From positions 1-64,000 of the forward strand of contig CAWGOJ010000008.1 of the NCBI GenBank assembly GCA_963824195.1: a stretch of DNA of 64,000 nucleotides, in the 5' to 3' direction. Every line of letters starts with the position of its first letter. Positions within the stretch are counted from its first letter, which is position 1. Positions 54,671 through 62,541 of the stretch are shown here, piece after piece. The position numbers were made by a program, and so were the translations under genes. A model generated the notes under the pieces. The model did no database searches and was not told the origin of the DNA. It saw only the letters and a list, made by a program, of their open reading frames with translations. Source of the stretch: Bog-473 sp963824195 (lineage in GTDB: Bacteria > Actinomycetota > Acidimicrobiia > Acidimicrobiales > RAAP-2).

Positions 54671-55063
54671 ATGAACAAGAGCGGGTCGCCGGAAAGCAAG
54701 TCTCCTTCGCAGCTGATAGACGCGAGAATCAAGGAGCTAGGCGACTGGCGGGGCAAGATGCTCAGCCGGCTCCGTACCTTGGTCAAGGAAGCTGACCCCG
54801 AAGTCGTCGAGGAGTGGAAGTGGAGAGGGGTTCCGGTGTGGTATCACGACGGAATGATCTGCACAGGCGAGACTTACAAGAACGTCGTGAAGATGACCTT
54901 TGCCAAAGGGGCGGCTCTGAAGGACCCTTCGGGCCTCTTCAACTCCAGTCTTGAAGGGAACACAAGGCGTGCCATCGACTTCCACGAAGGCGAGAAGATA
55001 GACGAGGCGGCGTTGAAGATCCTCGTTCGCGCCGCCGTGACCCTGAACAAGTCCAAAGGCTAA
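54671..55063 (+). CDS. DUF1801 family protein
   Basis: A 130-residue protein. The DUF1801 core reads LVKEADPEVVEEWKWRGVPVWYHDGMICTGETYKNVVKMTFAKGAALKDP, a YdhG/YjbR-like fold of unknown function. A purine-rich ribosome site (AGGAAGAG) lies about 10 bases before the ATG. It is intact although it stands between two broken genes. The 154 bases upstream hold no gene. Confidence 0.88.
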   Translation: MNKSGSPESKSPSQLIDARIKELGDWRGKMLSRLRTLVKEADPEVVEEWKWRGVPVWYHDGMICTGETYKNVVKMTFAKGAALKDPSGLFNSSLEGNTRRAIDFHEGEKIDEAALKILVRAAVTLNKSKG

Positions 55064-55071
55064 AGCTAATC

Positions 55072-55395
55072 CACGGAATCAAGGCATTTCCGTGGGATCC
55101 CGGACGTCTGGGACTTCCCGGGCGGCCACTCGAAGATGGCGAGACCCCTTCGGCCGCGCTGGTCAGGGAGTTGCGCGAGGAACTGGGGGTCTGCATCCCT
55201 GAACCGGCTGGACCCGCATTTGCTCATCTGCAGGGATCGAATGTCGATTGCCCGATATGGGTGCTCCGAGAATGGGGTGGAAGACCTCACATCGCGTCCG
55301 TCGGCGAGCACGACGACCTGGATTGGTGATCCCCCGATGGAATCGGCGGGCTTCGACTCGCTGATGAACGCTACGGATCGTTGATCGGACGGCCG
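55072..55395 (+). pseudogene. Nudix hydrolase remnant
   Basis: Only the middle and end survive. RHFRGIPDVWDFPGGH is in one frame, cut off upstream by a TAA. After GGCGGCCAC (55121-55129) a one-base shift is needed to continue LEDGETPSAALVRELREELGV. Together these rebuild a perfect Nudix box (G-x5-E-x7-R-E-x2-E-E-x-G). Downstream PAGPAFAHLQGSNVDCPIWVLREW continues, and a TGA at 55327-55329 interrupts DDLDW-SPDGIGGLRLADERY. Missing N-terminus, shift and nonsense codon mean it is decayed. Confidence 0.75.
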
Positions 55396-55507
55396 TGGGA
55401 ACAGCCGCCCGGTACATGTCACCGGAGGCCGACAGGATGGGCGGGGCAAAGCCGGCACCCGGACCCGGTGACGACATTCTCTAGGGACATCCGGGGAGGA
55501 TTGAGGC

Positions 55508-55524
55508 ACGTTCTGCCGGAACGT
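55508..55524. promoter_or_regulatory. Palindrome upstream of the LLM oxidoreductase gene
   Basis: ACGTTC-TGCCG-GAACGT is a perfect 6-bp inverted repeat with a 5-base spacer, ending 13 bases before the ATG at 55538. It may be an operator. It does not fit the KstR-like spacing found elsewhere in the window. Confidence 0.4.
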
Positions 55525-55537
55525 TAGGGTCGAGGCC

Positions 55538-56446
55538 ATGAACTTCTGGGTCACATACCCGCTGACGACGCATCCGTACAATCCCGAATTCGTCACTAAG
55601 GCGGGGCTCACTCGATTCTGCGCGGCCGCAGAAGCCGCCGGGTTTGCCGGCATCGGGTTCACGGACCACCCGGCCCCTACGGAGCGATGGCTGAAGGCCG
55701 GAGGGCACGATGCCCTCGACCCCTTCGCCGCGCTCTCGTTCTGTGCCGCGGTGACCGACACCATGCGCCTGATCCCCAACATCGTGGTCCTGCCGTACCG
55801 CAATCCGTTCCTGGTGGCCAAGGCGGTGGCGACCATCGACGCACTTTCCGGGGGTCGGTTCACGCTGTCGGTGGCCACCGGCTATTTGCGCGGTGAGTAC
55901 CAGGCACTGGGAGTTGACTTCGATCAGCGCAATGCACTCTTCGACGAGGCCATCGAGGTCATCCAGGGCATCTGGAGCGAGAACGACTTCATCCACGAGG
56001 GTTCGACGTTCACCGCCAAGGGTCAGACCGCCAACCCCAAGCCCGATCCACGTCCACCGATCTGGATCGGGGGGAACAGCCGGCAGTCCCGCCGCCGGGT
56101 GGCCCGCTACGGCAACGGATGGAACCCCTTCCCCGCACCGAGGGTCCTGTCGCAGACGACCAAGACGCCGCCTCTCGAGACGGTGGACGACCTTCGCCTC
56201 ATGCTCGACGAGCTGTGGCAGTACGTCGACGAGGCCGGGCGGGACCGAGCCGACATCGACGTGTCGTTCGGCTCCAACGAGGGCGGGGACCCCGGGAGCG
56301 ACCGCTTCAACCCTGACGCCCAGTTGGCGGCGCTGGAGGAGTTGGCCCAGCTCGGGGTCACCTGGTCGGGAGTCGGCGTGCCGGGAGATTCACTCGAGCA
56401 TGCCGTCGAGGCGCTCGAGCGCTTCGGCAAATCGGTGATCCGCTGA
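55538..56446 (+). CDS. LLM-class F420-dependent oxidoreductase
   Basis: A 302-residue luciferase-like TIM-barrel oxidoreductase. Features are FCAAAEAAGFAGIGFTDHPAP, RLIPNIVVLPYRNPFLVAKAVATIDALSGGRFTLSVATGYLRGEY, a strong LLM signature, and PPIWIGGNSRQSRRRVARYGNGW. The GGRFTLSVATGY segment is usual in F420-binding members. The actinobacterial F420 subgroup includes enzymes acting on steroids and lipids, but the substrate is unknown. Confidence 0.9.
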   Translation: MNFWVTYPLTTHPYNPEFVTKAGLTRFCAAAEAAGFAGIGFTDHPAPTERWLKAGGHDALDPFAALSFCAAVTDTMRLIPNIVVLPYRNPFLVAKAVATIDALSGGRFTLSVATGYLRGEYQALGVDFDQRNALFDEAIEVIQGIWSENDFIHEGSTFTAKGQTANPKPDPRPPIWIGGNSRQSRRRVARYGNGWNPFPAPRVLSQTTKTPPLETVDDLRLMLDELWQYVDEAGRDRADIDVSFGSNEGGDPGSDRFNPDAQLAALEELAQLGVTWSGVGVPGDSLEHAVEALERFGKSVIR

Positions 56447-56459
56447 CCCGCGACCGGAG

Positions 56460-56681
56460 TCAGTGACGCTTGCGCCTGTCGTGCCGTGACTGCGCCCTCT
56501 GCATCTTGCGATTGCGACGCGACGAGCTGCTGGACGAGTGATTCGACGCGTGGCTCGATGAGCCGCCGTGGGTGACCGGCTCTTCCTCGTATTCGAGGTT
56601 CCTTCGGCGCCGCGTCACGGTCGAGGCGAACGCGAAGATGAGGACGACGGCGAGAAGGCTGAAGATCAGAACGTAGAACAT
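56460..56681 (-). CDS. Small single-helix membrane protein
   Basis: 73 residues: an N-terminal membrane helix (MFYVLIFSLLAVVLIFAFAST), then a basic RRRR, an acidic patch, a Ser-rich stretch and a C-terminal region with many Arg and Lys. The strongly basic tail would face the cytoplasm and could touch nucleic acid. No known family is recognised. It ends 14 bases from the convergent LLM gene. Confidence 0.6.
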   Translation of the reverse strand: MFYVLIFSLLAVVLIFAFASTVTRRRRNLEYEEEPVTHGGSSSHASNHSSSSSSRRNRKMQRAQSRHDRRKRH

Positions 56682-56702
56682 GGCCCATTAGAGCATGGAC
56701 GC

Positions 56703-57500
56703 TCAGGCCGGCGGGGTCCTCGGGCCGGGAGCGGCCGGGCTCTCTGCGCCCTCGGCCATCATGCGCCGCCACGCCGGGTCAACCAACGGCGCCTCGGCGC
56801 CACCATCGGCGTTGCCCGACACGATGCCCAGCATCTGGCCCGGCAGCACCTCGATGAAGATCCCGTCGGCCTCGGCCGTGAGCTCGCCCTCGTGGTAGAT
56901 GCCGCCCCAGGTGTAGATCTTGCGGCCCTCGCGGCCGGTGTAACGCGCCAGCAGGTCCAGGGGCGCCAGCAGCGGCGTCGGCCGGTTGTAGCGCACCTTC
57001 AGCGTGCCCGTCATGCCGGCCTGTCCCACGACGATGTTGGCCAGCCCGAGCAGCTCGTCGAAGAGCTCCGCGATCGCGCCGCCGTGCACGCACGTCGGCG
57101 GCCCCTCGTACTGGAAGCCGAAGGTGACTCTGCCCCTCACCTCGCGCAAGCCGCCCTCGCCCACCACGGCCCACACGTCGACCGGCGGCGCGATGGGGTT
57201 GGCGAAACCGACCATCGGGCTGGTGGGGAAATGGTCCTGGGGATTCCCGCTCGGGAACGGTTGGGGACGGGACCGCCTCTCCCCCGGCGCCGCCGACTCC
57301 AGGCGATCCGCCAGGGCGGCCAATTCCTCGGCAGCGTCGGAGAGGTTCCCTTCGTTGATCGGCTGGCCGGTGATCACCGCGCTGATGCGGCGCATCGCCG
57401 CCGCCGCGCGGTTCAGCGGCTCGTCGCCCGTCGATTCTGCCGCGCCGTCGACGCCCGGGAACCCTTCCCCGGGCCCGATCCTGCCAGCGGCGTCGCTCAC
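56703..57500 (-). CDS. PaaI-type hotdog thioesterase
   Basis: 265 residues. The hotdog domain is in the second half, with GPPTCVHGGAIAELFDELLG (active-site helix with HGG and the acidic residue), MTGTLKVRYNRPTPLLAPL and GREGRKIYTWGGIYHEG. The first 110 residues are helical and variable. It should hydrolyse acyl-CoA thioesters. GTG or ATG 57500 overlaps the crotonase stop (57497), so the two are coupled. A deletion-scarred copy of this pair is at 60965-61232. Confidence 0.85.
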   Translation of the reverse strand: MSDAAGRIGPGEGFPGVDGAAESTGDEPLNRAAAAMRRISAVITGQPINEGNLSDAAEELAALADRLESAAPGERRSRPQPFPSGNPQDHFPTSPMVGFANPIAPPVDVWAVVGEGGLREVRGRVTFGFQYEGPPTCVHGGAIAELFDELLGLANIVVGQAGMTGTLKVRYNRPTPLLAPLDLLARYTGREGRKIYTWGGIYHEGELTAEADGIFIEVLPGQMLGIVSGNADGGAEAPLVDPAWRRMMAEGAESPAAPGPRTPPA

Positions 57501-58291
57501 GTACGGGTGTAGTTGGGCGGGCGTTTCTCGGCGAAGGCCCTCTGCCCTTCGGCGGCGTCGTTCGATGAGAACACTGGCCAGCCGATCTCGAGCTCGCGGG
57601 CCAGTCCGTCGCCCTCGGACATGCCCTCGGTCTCGCGCACGCTCCGCTTGATCGCCTCCACCGCCAACGGTCCGTTCGCCCCGATCACGGCGGCGATCTC
57701 GAGCGCCTTCTCCAGCGCCGTCCCCGCGGGCACGACGTGGCCGATCAACCCGATGCGCAGGGCCTCGTCCGCCGGCACCTCACGCGCTGTCAGGAGGAGC
57801 TCCATGGCGAGGGTGTAGGGGATCTGGCGGCGCAGCCGAACCGTCGAGCCGCCGAGGGGGAACAGGCCGCGCTTGGCCTCGAAGACCCCGAAGACGGCGG
57901 TCTCCCCCGCGACCCGGATGTCGGTGGCCTGCAGGATCTCGGTCCCCCCGGCGACTGCCCACCCCTCGACGGCGGCGATCAGGGGCTTACGCAGGTCGTA
58001 GTGACGCAGAAGCGCCTTCCAGTGCAGGTCGGGGTCCTCCTGCATGCGATGCTGGTACTTCTCGGCGTCGCTGCCGCCCATCGCTTTGAGGTCCATGCCG
58101 GCGCAGAACGTCCCCCCGGCGCCGGTGAGGATGGCGCAGCGGATGTCGTCATCGTTGTCGATCTCCTCCCAAGCGTCCTTCATGCCGACCAGCATGGGGA
58201 GGCTCAGCGCGTTCTTCGCCTCGGGCCGGTTCATCGTCACGATGGCCGTCGCGCCGTCGCGCTCGAAGGTCAGGTGCTCAGTCGAAACCAC
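57497..58291 (-). CDS. Enoyl-CoA hydratase (crotonase), EchA19-like
   Basis: 264 residues. Oxyanion-hole segments are GTFCAGMDLKAMGG and EGWAVAGGTEILQATDIRVAG. The active-site region is EAKRGLFPLGGSTVRLRRQIPY and the C-terminus ends AFAEKRPPNYTRT. It resembles the EchA19-type hydratases of mycobacterial steroid side-chain degradation. It lies 54 bases after the FadA5-like thiolase and is coupled to the thioesterase, so hydration, thiolysis and thioester release are encoded together. Confidence 0.88.
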   Translation of the reverse strand: MVSTEHLTFERDGATAIVTMNRPEAKNALSLPMLVGMKDAWEEIDNDDDIRCAILTGAGGTFCAGMDLKAMGGSDAEKYQHRMQEDPDLHWKALLRHYDLRKPLIAAVEGWAVAGGTEILQATDIRVAGETAVFGVFEAKRGLFPLGGSTVRLRRQIPYTLAMELLLTAREVPADEALRIGLIGHVVPAGTALEKALEIAAVIGANGPLAVEAIKRSVRETEGMSEGDGLARELEIGWPVFSSNDAAEGQRAFAEKRPPNYTRT

Positions 58292-58345
58292 GGTCCCCTC
58301 CAGAGGTAGGCGCCGAAATCGGATTGGATGGTGGAGCGGAGGTGT

Positions 58346-59518
58346 CTACAGCCGCTCGATGATGGTGCCGGTCGCCAGCGCGCCGCCGCAGCACATCGAC
58401 ACGAGGCCGTAGGTGGCGTCGCGCCGCTCGAGCTCGTGCAGAATCGTGGTGATCAGCCGGCTCCCCGTCGCCCCGACCGGATGGCCGATGGCGATGGCCC
58501 CGCCGTTGACGTTCACCTTGTCCATGTCGGCGTCGTGCTCCTTGGCCCAGCTCATGACGACCGACGCGAAGGCCTCGTTGACCTCGAACAGGTCGATGTC
58601 CTGCATGGTCATGCCGGCCTTGGCCAGCACCTTGGTCGTCGCCGCGATGGGGCCGTCGAGGTGGTAGTAGGGGTCGGAGCCCACGAGCACCTGGGCCACC
58701 ACGCGGGCCCGGGGCTTGAAGCCCTCGGCCTTGGCGCGGTCCTCCGACATCCACAGCACTGCGGCCGCGCCGTCGGAGATCTGCGAGGAGTTGCCTGCCG
58801 TGTGCATGCCGTCGGGCAGCACCGGCTTCAGCTTGGCCAGCCCCTCGGCGGTCGTGTCGCGGGGCCCCTGGTCCTTCGAAACCACGATCTTCTCGCCGGT
58901 GTGCTCGCCGCGCGGGCCTTCCTCGCCGACGATCGGCGCCTCGATGGAGACGATCTCGCGAGCGAACCGGTCCTCGGCCACCGCCACCGCTGCCTTCTTC
59001 TGCGACTCGAGGCCGAGCCAGTCGACGTCCTCGCGGGTGATGCCGTACTTCTTGGCGATCCGCTCCGCCGCGGTGAACTGGTCGGGCATGTCGTAGGGCA
59101 GGTCCGAGGGGATGGCGCGCCCGACACCGGCGGCAGCGTTGGCGCCCAGAGGCACCCGGCTCATCACCTCGACGCCGCAGCCGATGGCGGTGTCGACGGC
59201 GCCGGCGGCGATCAGGTTGTTCACGAAGTGGTTCGCCTGCTGCGACGACCCGCACTGGCAGTCGACCGTCGTGGCCGCGACCTCGTAGGGCATGCCGCTC
59301 AGCAGCCAGGCGGTACGGGTCACGTTGAACCCCTGCTCGCCGGCCTGGGTCACGCACCCCCCGATCACCTGCTCGACGGACGCCGGGTCGATGCCCGCCC
59401 GCTTGACGACTTCCACCTGTACCGCGCCGAGGACGTCCGGGGAGCGGAGGCCCGAGAGCCACCCGTTGCGCCTCCCGATGGGGGTGCGGACCGCCTCGAT
59501 GATTACCGGCTGCGCCAT
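58346..59518 (-). CDS. fadA5: Acetyl-CoA acetyltransferase, FadA5-like steroid thiolase
   Basis: 390 residues from ATG 59518. Thiolase residues: nucleophile C89 in VDCQCGSSQQANH, VNEAFASVV, His in GHPVGATGSRLITT and the second Cys in MCCGGALATGTIIERL. The start VIIEAVRTPIGRRNGWLSGL and the run of conserved segments closely match M. tuberculosis FadA5 (391 residues), which thiolyses the cholesterol side chain and is controlled by KstR. A KstR-like palindrome lies 62 bases upstream, supporting the same role here. Confidence 0.9.
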   Translation of the reverse strand: MAQPVIIEAVRTPIGRRNGWLSGLRSPDVLGAVQVEVVKRAGIDPASVEQVIGGCVTQAGEQGFNVTRTAWLLSGMPYEVAATTVDCQCGSSQQANHFVNNLIAAGAVDTAIGCGVEVMSRVPLGANAAAGVGRAIPSDLPYDMPDQFTAAERIAKKYGITREDVDWLGLESQKKAAVAVAEDRFAREIVSIEAPIVGEEGPRGEHTGEKIVVSKDQGPRDTTAEGLAKLKPVLPDGMHTAGNSSQISDGAAAVLWMSEDRAKAEGFKPRARVVAQVLVGSDPYYHLDGPIAATTKVLAKAGMTMQDIDLFEVNEAFASVVMSWAKEHDADMDKVNVNGGAIAIGHPVGATGSRLITTILHELERRDATYGLVSMCCGGALATGTIIERL

Positions 59519-59580
59519 GACGGACACTCCTCCTGCTGCCACTCCCGGCTCTCGGCCGGCTGCCCTCTTTGGGCCAAATA

Positions 59581-59594
59581 TAGAACCTGTTCTA
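59581..59594. promoter_or_regulatory. KstR-like operator upstream of the FadA5-like thiolase
   Basis: The palindrome TAGAACCTGTTCTA fits TNNAACNNGTTNNA. It lies 62 bases upstream of the thiolase ATG and probably controls the thiolase-crotonase-thioesterase operon. The identical 14 bases recur at 61236, with similar flanks (ATAGAACCTGTTCTAA then CATCGG). Confidence 0.75.
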
Positions 59595-59994
59595 ACTTTA
59601 TCATCGGCCCCGCCCAGTCTGCCCGGCCCTGGTCGCCGGCCGCTCGATCGCCTCGCATCCACGCCCGGCCCCCCATGCAGTGACCAAGAGCGCCGCATCC
59701 GTTCCAGGAGCGGTCTTTGGGGCCGACTGGGCCGGGCTCGAGGAGTTCGTAACGACGTTTTGGGGAATACGTCGGGAAGGATCAGGTTGCACGTGAACTT
59801 GGCTGCCGCGGCGGACGCGTCAGCCCGCAAGATCTGACCGACTGGCCGCCGCTTGCCCTTACGCGCCCTGGCCCTCCCGCGGACCGTTGGCGCACTGCAC
59901 ACCGAACTGGCGCGAGCGCACCCGCACGACACAGAGGCTCGAAGCGGGCCCACAACGGGAGCCCGCCCCCTCGGTGAGCCGCCCACAGGTGCGG
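59595..59994. other. Non-coding stretch between thiolase and 2OG oxygenase genes
   Basis: No recognised gene in about 400 bases. Reading frames are open by chance on both strands but show no family resemblance. The stretch sits between the KstR-like site and the stop of the oxygenase gene. Confidence 0.45.
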
Positions 59995-60822
59995 CTAATA
60001 CGCTCGGTCCTTGCGCTCCCTGAACCGCCGCAGCGGGTCGAAGGGGATGGCGAGCGACGACAGGACGCGCTCGCCGGGGCGGCGCGGCAGGCCGACCACC
60101 TGCGAGTGGCGTCGCCCGGCGTGGGGACCGGGGTCGGCCGTGTAGTAGTAGGACGCCAGGGTGAGGCGGGCGTCGCCGACAGGGCAGCGCACGGCTGGGA
60201 TGCCGTGGAGGGCGTCGGGGCCCGGCTCGAAGATGATCACCCGGCCGCCGACCGGCTCGACGCGCTCGTGGCACGTCGTCATCGCCGTGTCCCACAGCTC
60301 GAGCTCGCCACCCCACTCGGACCGCCAGCCCGGGTTGAGGTACACGAGGATGTTGACCCGGTGCCAGAGCTCGCCGGTGGAGTCGTGGGCGAAGTCCCGG
60401 TGCACCGCCTGGAAGGACCCGGGCGCCAGCACGTGCACCCCTCCCCACCAGTGGGTCGGGTCGGTGACGAGGTCGGTGATGCCGGTGAGGGCGGTCAGCA
60501 TGTCGCACACGTCGTCGGCCAGCATCCGTTGCAGGATGGCCCCGGCCGTCGGCCCGGCCGGGGTCGGCGACTCCGCCTTCACGATCCGGTTGGACCGGCG
60601 CGGCACCAGCTGCAACGCCGGACCGAGCTCTTCCGTCCTCGCCTGAGCCACCACGTCGGGATCGAACAGGCCGTCGATGACGACGTGCGGCCACGGCGAC
60701 GCCGTGCGGTAGGCCTCGCGGTACTGCTCGCCGAGCGCGTGCAGGTCGAGCCGGTCGATGTCACCGAGCTCACCCCCCTGCCACTCCGGCGGGGTGGCGT
60801 CGCGACTGGTGTGCCCTTCCAT
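59995..60822 (-). CDS. 2-Oxoglutarate/Fe(II)-dependent oxygenase, prolyl 4-hydroxylase-like
   Basis: 275 residues from ATG 60822 (MEGHTSRDATPPEW). The double-stranded beta-helix has the iron ligands HRD in FQAVHRDFAHDS and the distal His in GPDALHGIPAV; the 2-oxoglutarate Arg is in ARLTLASYYYTAD. HVVIDGLFD and WGGELELWD are typical of the Tpa1/OGFOD-like prolyl hydroxylase group. A TATAGT patch is just upstream of the start. ATG 60861 is an alternative. The substrate is unknown. Confidence 0.85.
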   Translation of the reverse strand: MEGHTSRDATPPEWQGGELGDIDRLDLHALGEQYREAYRTASPWPHVVIDGLFDPDVVAQARTEELGPALQLVPRRSNRIVKAESPTPAGPTAGAILQRMLADDVCDMLTALTGITDLVTDPTHWWGGVHVLAPGSFQAVHRDFAHDSTGELWHRVNILVYLNPGWRSEWGGELELWDTAMTTCHERVEPVGGRVIIFEPGPDALHGIPAVRCPVGDARLTLASYYYTADPGPHAGRRHSQVVGLPRRPGERVLSSLAIPFDPLRRFRERKDRAY

Positions 60823-60964
60823 GACCTCGCAGACTATATTCCCGACCCTCTTGAAGCCCATAGAGCCGTTCGGCCCGAAATGTGCCAACAGTCCCACAAC
60901 AAGCCCCTTCGGCACACAGAACGAACCGCCGCCCGGTGGCGAGGCCCCCTGGTAGTGGATGGGC

Positions 60965-61232
60965 AACCACTCGAGGGGCGCCAGCAGCGGGCGGGGTCGG
61001 CCGCGGGTAGCGGATCTTCGCGGTCCCGGTCATGGCGCCCTGACCGCATGGCAGCCGCCAGCCGGTTGCGCGGCTCGTCGCCGGTCGAGGTCGGCGGCCC
61101 GTCGATGCCCGAGAACCCTTCCCGGGGGCCGATCCTGCCAACGGCATCGTTCACAACGGGCGTCGTTGGGCGGCCGCTTCTCGGTCTCGCGCACGCTCCG
61201 CTTGATCGCCTCCACCGTCCGCGGCCCGCGAA
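60965..61232 (-). pseudogene. Deletion-scarred second copy of the crotonase-thioesterase pair
   Basis: Read on the minus strand, 61232 downward gives RGPRTVEAIKRSVRETE, which is the end of the crotonase at 57497. It jumps about 38 codons to EKRPPN, then a TGA-type junction like the intact genes. The thioesterase start follows as NDAVGRIGPREGFSGIDG...STGDEPRNRLAAAMR. It then jumps about 110 codons to MTGTAKIRYPRPTP and, after a frame change, LLAPLEW. A KstR-like site lies just upstream. This is the debris of a once complete duplicated operon. Confidence 0.8.
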
Positions 61233-61235
61233 ACA

Positions 61236-61249
61236 TAGAACCTGTTCTA
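61236..61249. promoter_or_regulatory. KstR-like operator beside the decayed copy
   Basis: TAGAACCTGTTCTA, identical to the site at 59581. It now faces only the crotonase-thioesterase debris on one side and the 3' end of the FadE25-like gene (61341) on the other, so it may be an orphan site. Confidence 0.65.
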
Positions 61250-61340
61250 AATTCCCATCGGTCTCGTCTGACGGCCGCCCCGCAGTGCCCGGACCCCCGC
61301 GGCAGGGAGCCAGCCGTCGTCCCGCACCGGGCGGCAGGCG

Positions 61341-62498
61341 CTACACGTTCTTCAGCAGCTCGCGGGCGATGACGACCCTCTGCACCTGGTTGGTGCCCTC
61401 GTAAATCTGCGTCACCTTGGCGTCGCGCAGGAACCGCTCGACCGGGAAGTCCTTGGTGTAGCCGTAACCACCGAGGAGCTGCACCGCGTCGATCGTGATC
61501 GCCATGGAGGCGTCGGAGGCGAAGGCCTTGGCCATGGCGCCGAAGCTCGTGAGCTCGCCGCCCGGGTCGTCGTCGACCATCGCGCAGGCGCGGTAGACGA
61601 GCGCGCGGGCGGCCTCGTTGCGCATCGCCATGTCGGCCAGCATGAAGCGCAGACCCTGCAGGTCGGAGATGGGACCGCCGAAGGCGTGCCGCTGTTTCAT
61701 GTAGGCGGCCGAGTAGTCGATGGCCCCCTGCGCGATGCCGACCGCCTGCGCGCCGATGGTCGGGCGGCTGCGATCCAGTGTGTGCATGGCGACGGTGAAA
61801 CCCAGCCCCTCCTCGCCGATGCGGTGCGATGCCGGGACGCGCACCTCGTCGAGGACCACTTCACCCGTCGGGCTGCCCCGCATCCCGAGCTTGTCCTCGT
61901 GCTTGGCGATGCGGATCCCCCATTCCTTCTCCACCAGGAAGCACGAGATGCCGCGCCCACCGGCGTCCGGGTCCGTCTTGGCGAAGACGATGTAGACGTC
62001 GGAGATCCCGGCATTGGTGATCCAGTACTTCGAGCCGGTCAGGACGTAGTCGTCACCGTCGCGCACCGCCCGTGTGCGCATTGAGGCCACGTCACTCCCG
62101 GCGTCGGCCTCGGACAAGCAGTAGCTGGCCTGGATCTCGCCCGAGGCCACCCGCGGCACGTACTCCCTCTTGAGCTCCTCGCTGCCCCAATTCATGACCG
62201 GGAGCATCCCGAGCTTGGAGATCAGGATGGTCAGCGACGTCGACGCGCAGACACGGGACAGCTCCTCGATGGCGATGGCCTGGGTGACCATGTCGGCCCC
62301 CGCGCCCCCGTAGGCCTCGGGGATGCCGAGGGCCGGCAGCTCCATCTCCTTGCAGGCCTCGAACGACTTCCAGGGAAACTCGGCATTGCGGTCGACCTCG
62401 GCGGCATGGGGCGCCACCTTCTCCTCGCAGAACGTGCGGAGGCTCTCGCGGAAGTCCCGTTGGACGTCGGTCAGGGCGAAGGTCGATGATGCGCTCAC
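61341..62498 (-). CDS. Acyl-CoA dehydrogenase, FadE25-like
   Basis: 385 residues from GTG 62498 (VSASSTFALTDVQRDF); TTG 62525 is an alternative. The sequence follows the classical medium/short-chain pattern: ASYCLSEADAGSDVASMRTRA, KYWITNAGISDVYIVFAKTD, RPTIGAQAVGIAQGAIDYS and the catalytic Glu in QIYEGTNQVQRVVIAREL. It resembles M. tuberculosis FadE25 throughout. It does beta-oxidation of ordinary acyl-CoAs. It is transcribed toward the decayed crotonase copy. Confidence 0.92.
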   Translation of the reverse strand: MSASSTFALTDVQRDFRESLRTFCEEKVAPHAAEVDRNAEFPWKSFEACKEMELPALGIPEAYGGAGADMVTQAIAIEELSRVCASTSLTILISKLGMLPVMNWGSEELKREYVPRVASGEIQASYCLSEADAGSDVASMRTRAVRDGDDYVLTGSKYWITNAGISDVYIVFAKTDPDAGGRGISCFLVEKEWGIRIAKHEDKLGMRGSPTGEVVLDEVRVPASHRIGEEGLGFTVAMHTLDRSRPTIGAQAVGIAQGAIDYSAAYMKQRHAFGGPISDLQGLRFMLADMAMRNEAARALVYRACAMVDDDPGGELTSFGAMAKAFASDASMAITIDAVQLLGGYGYTKDFPVERFLRDAKVTQIYEGTNQVQRVVIARELLKNV

Positions 62499-62541
62499 GC
62501 GCCCATTCTCGCAGAGCGGACCCAACGCCTGTTCACCCTGG

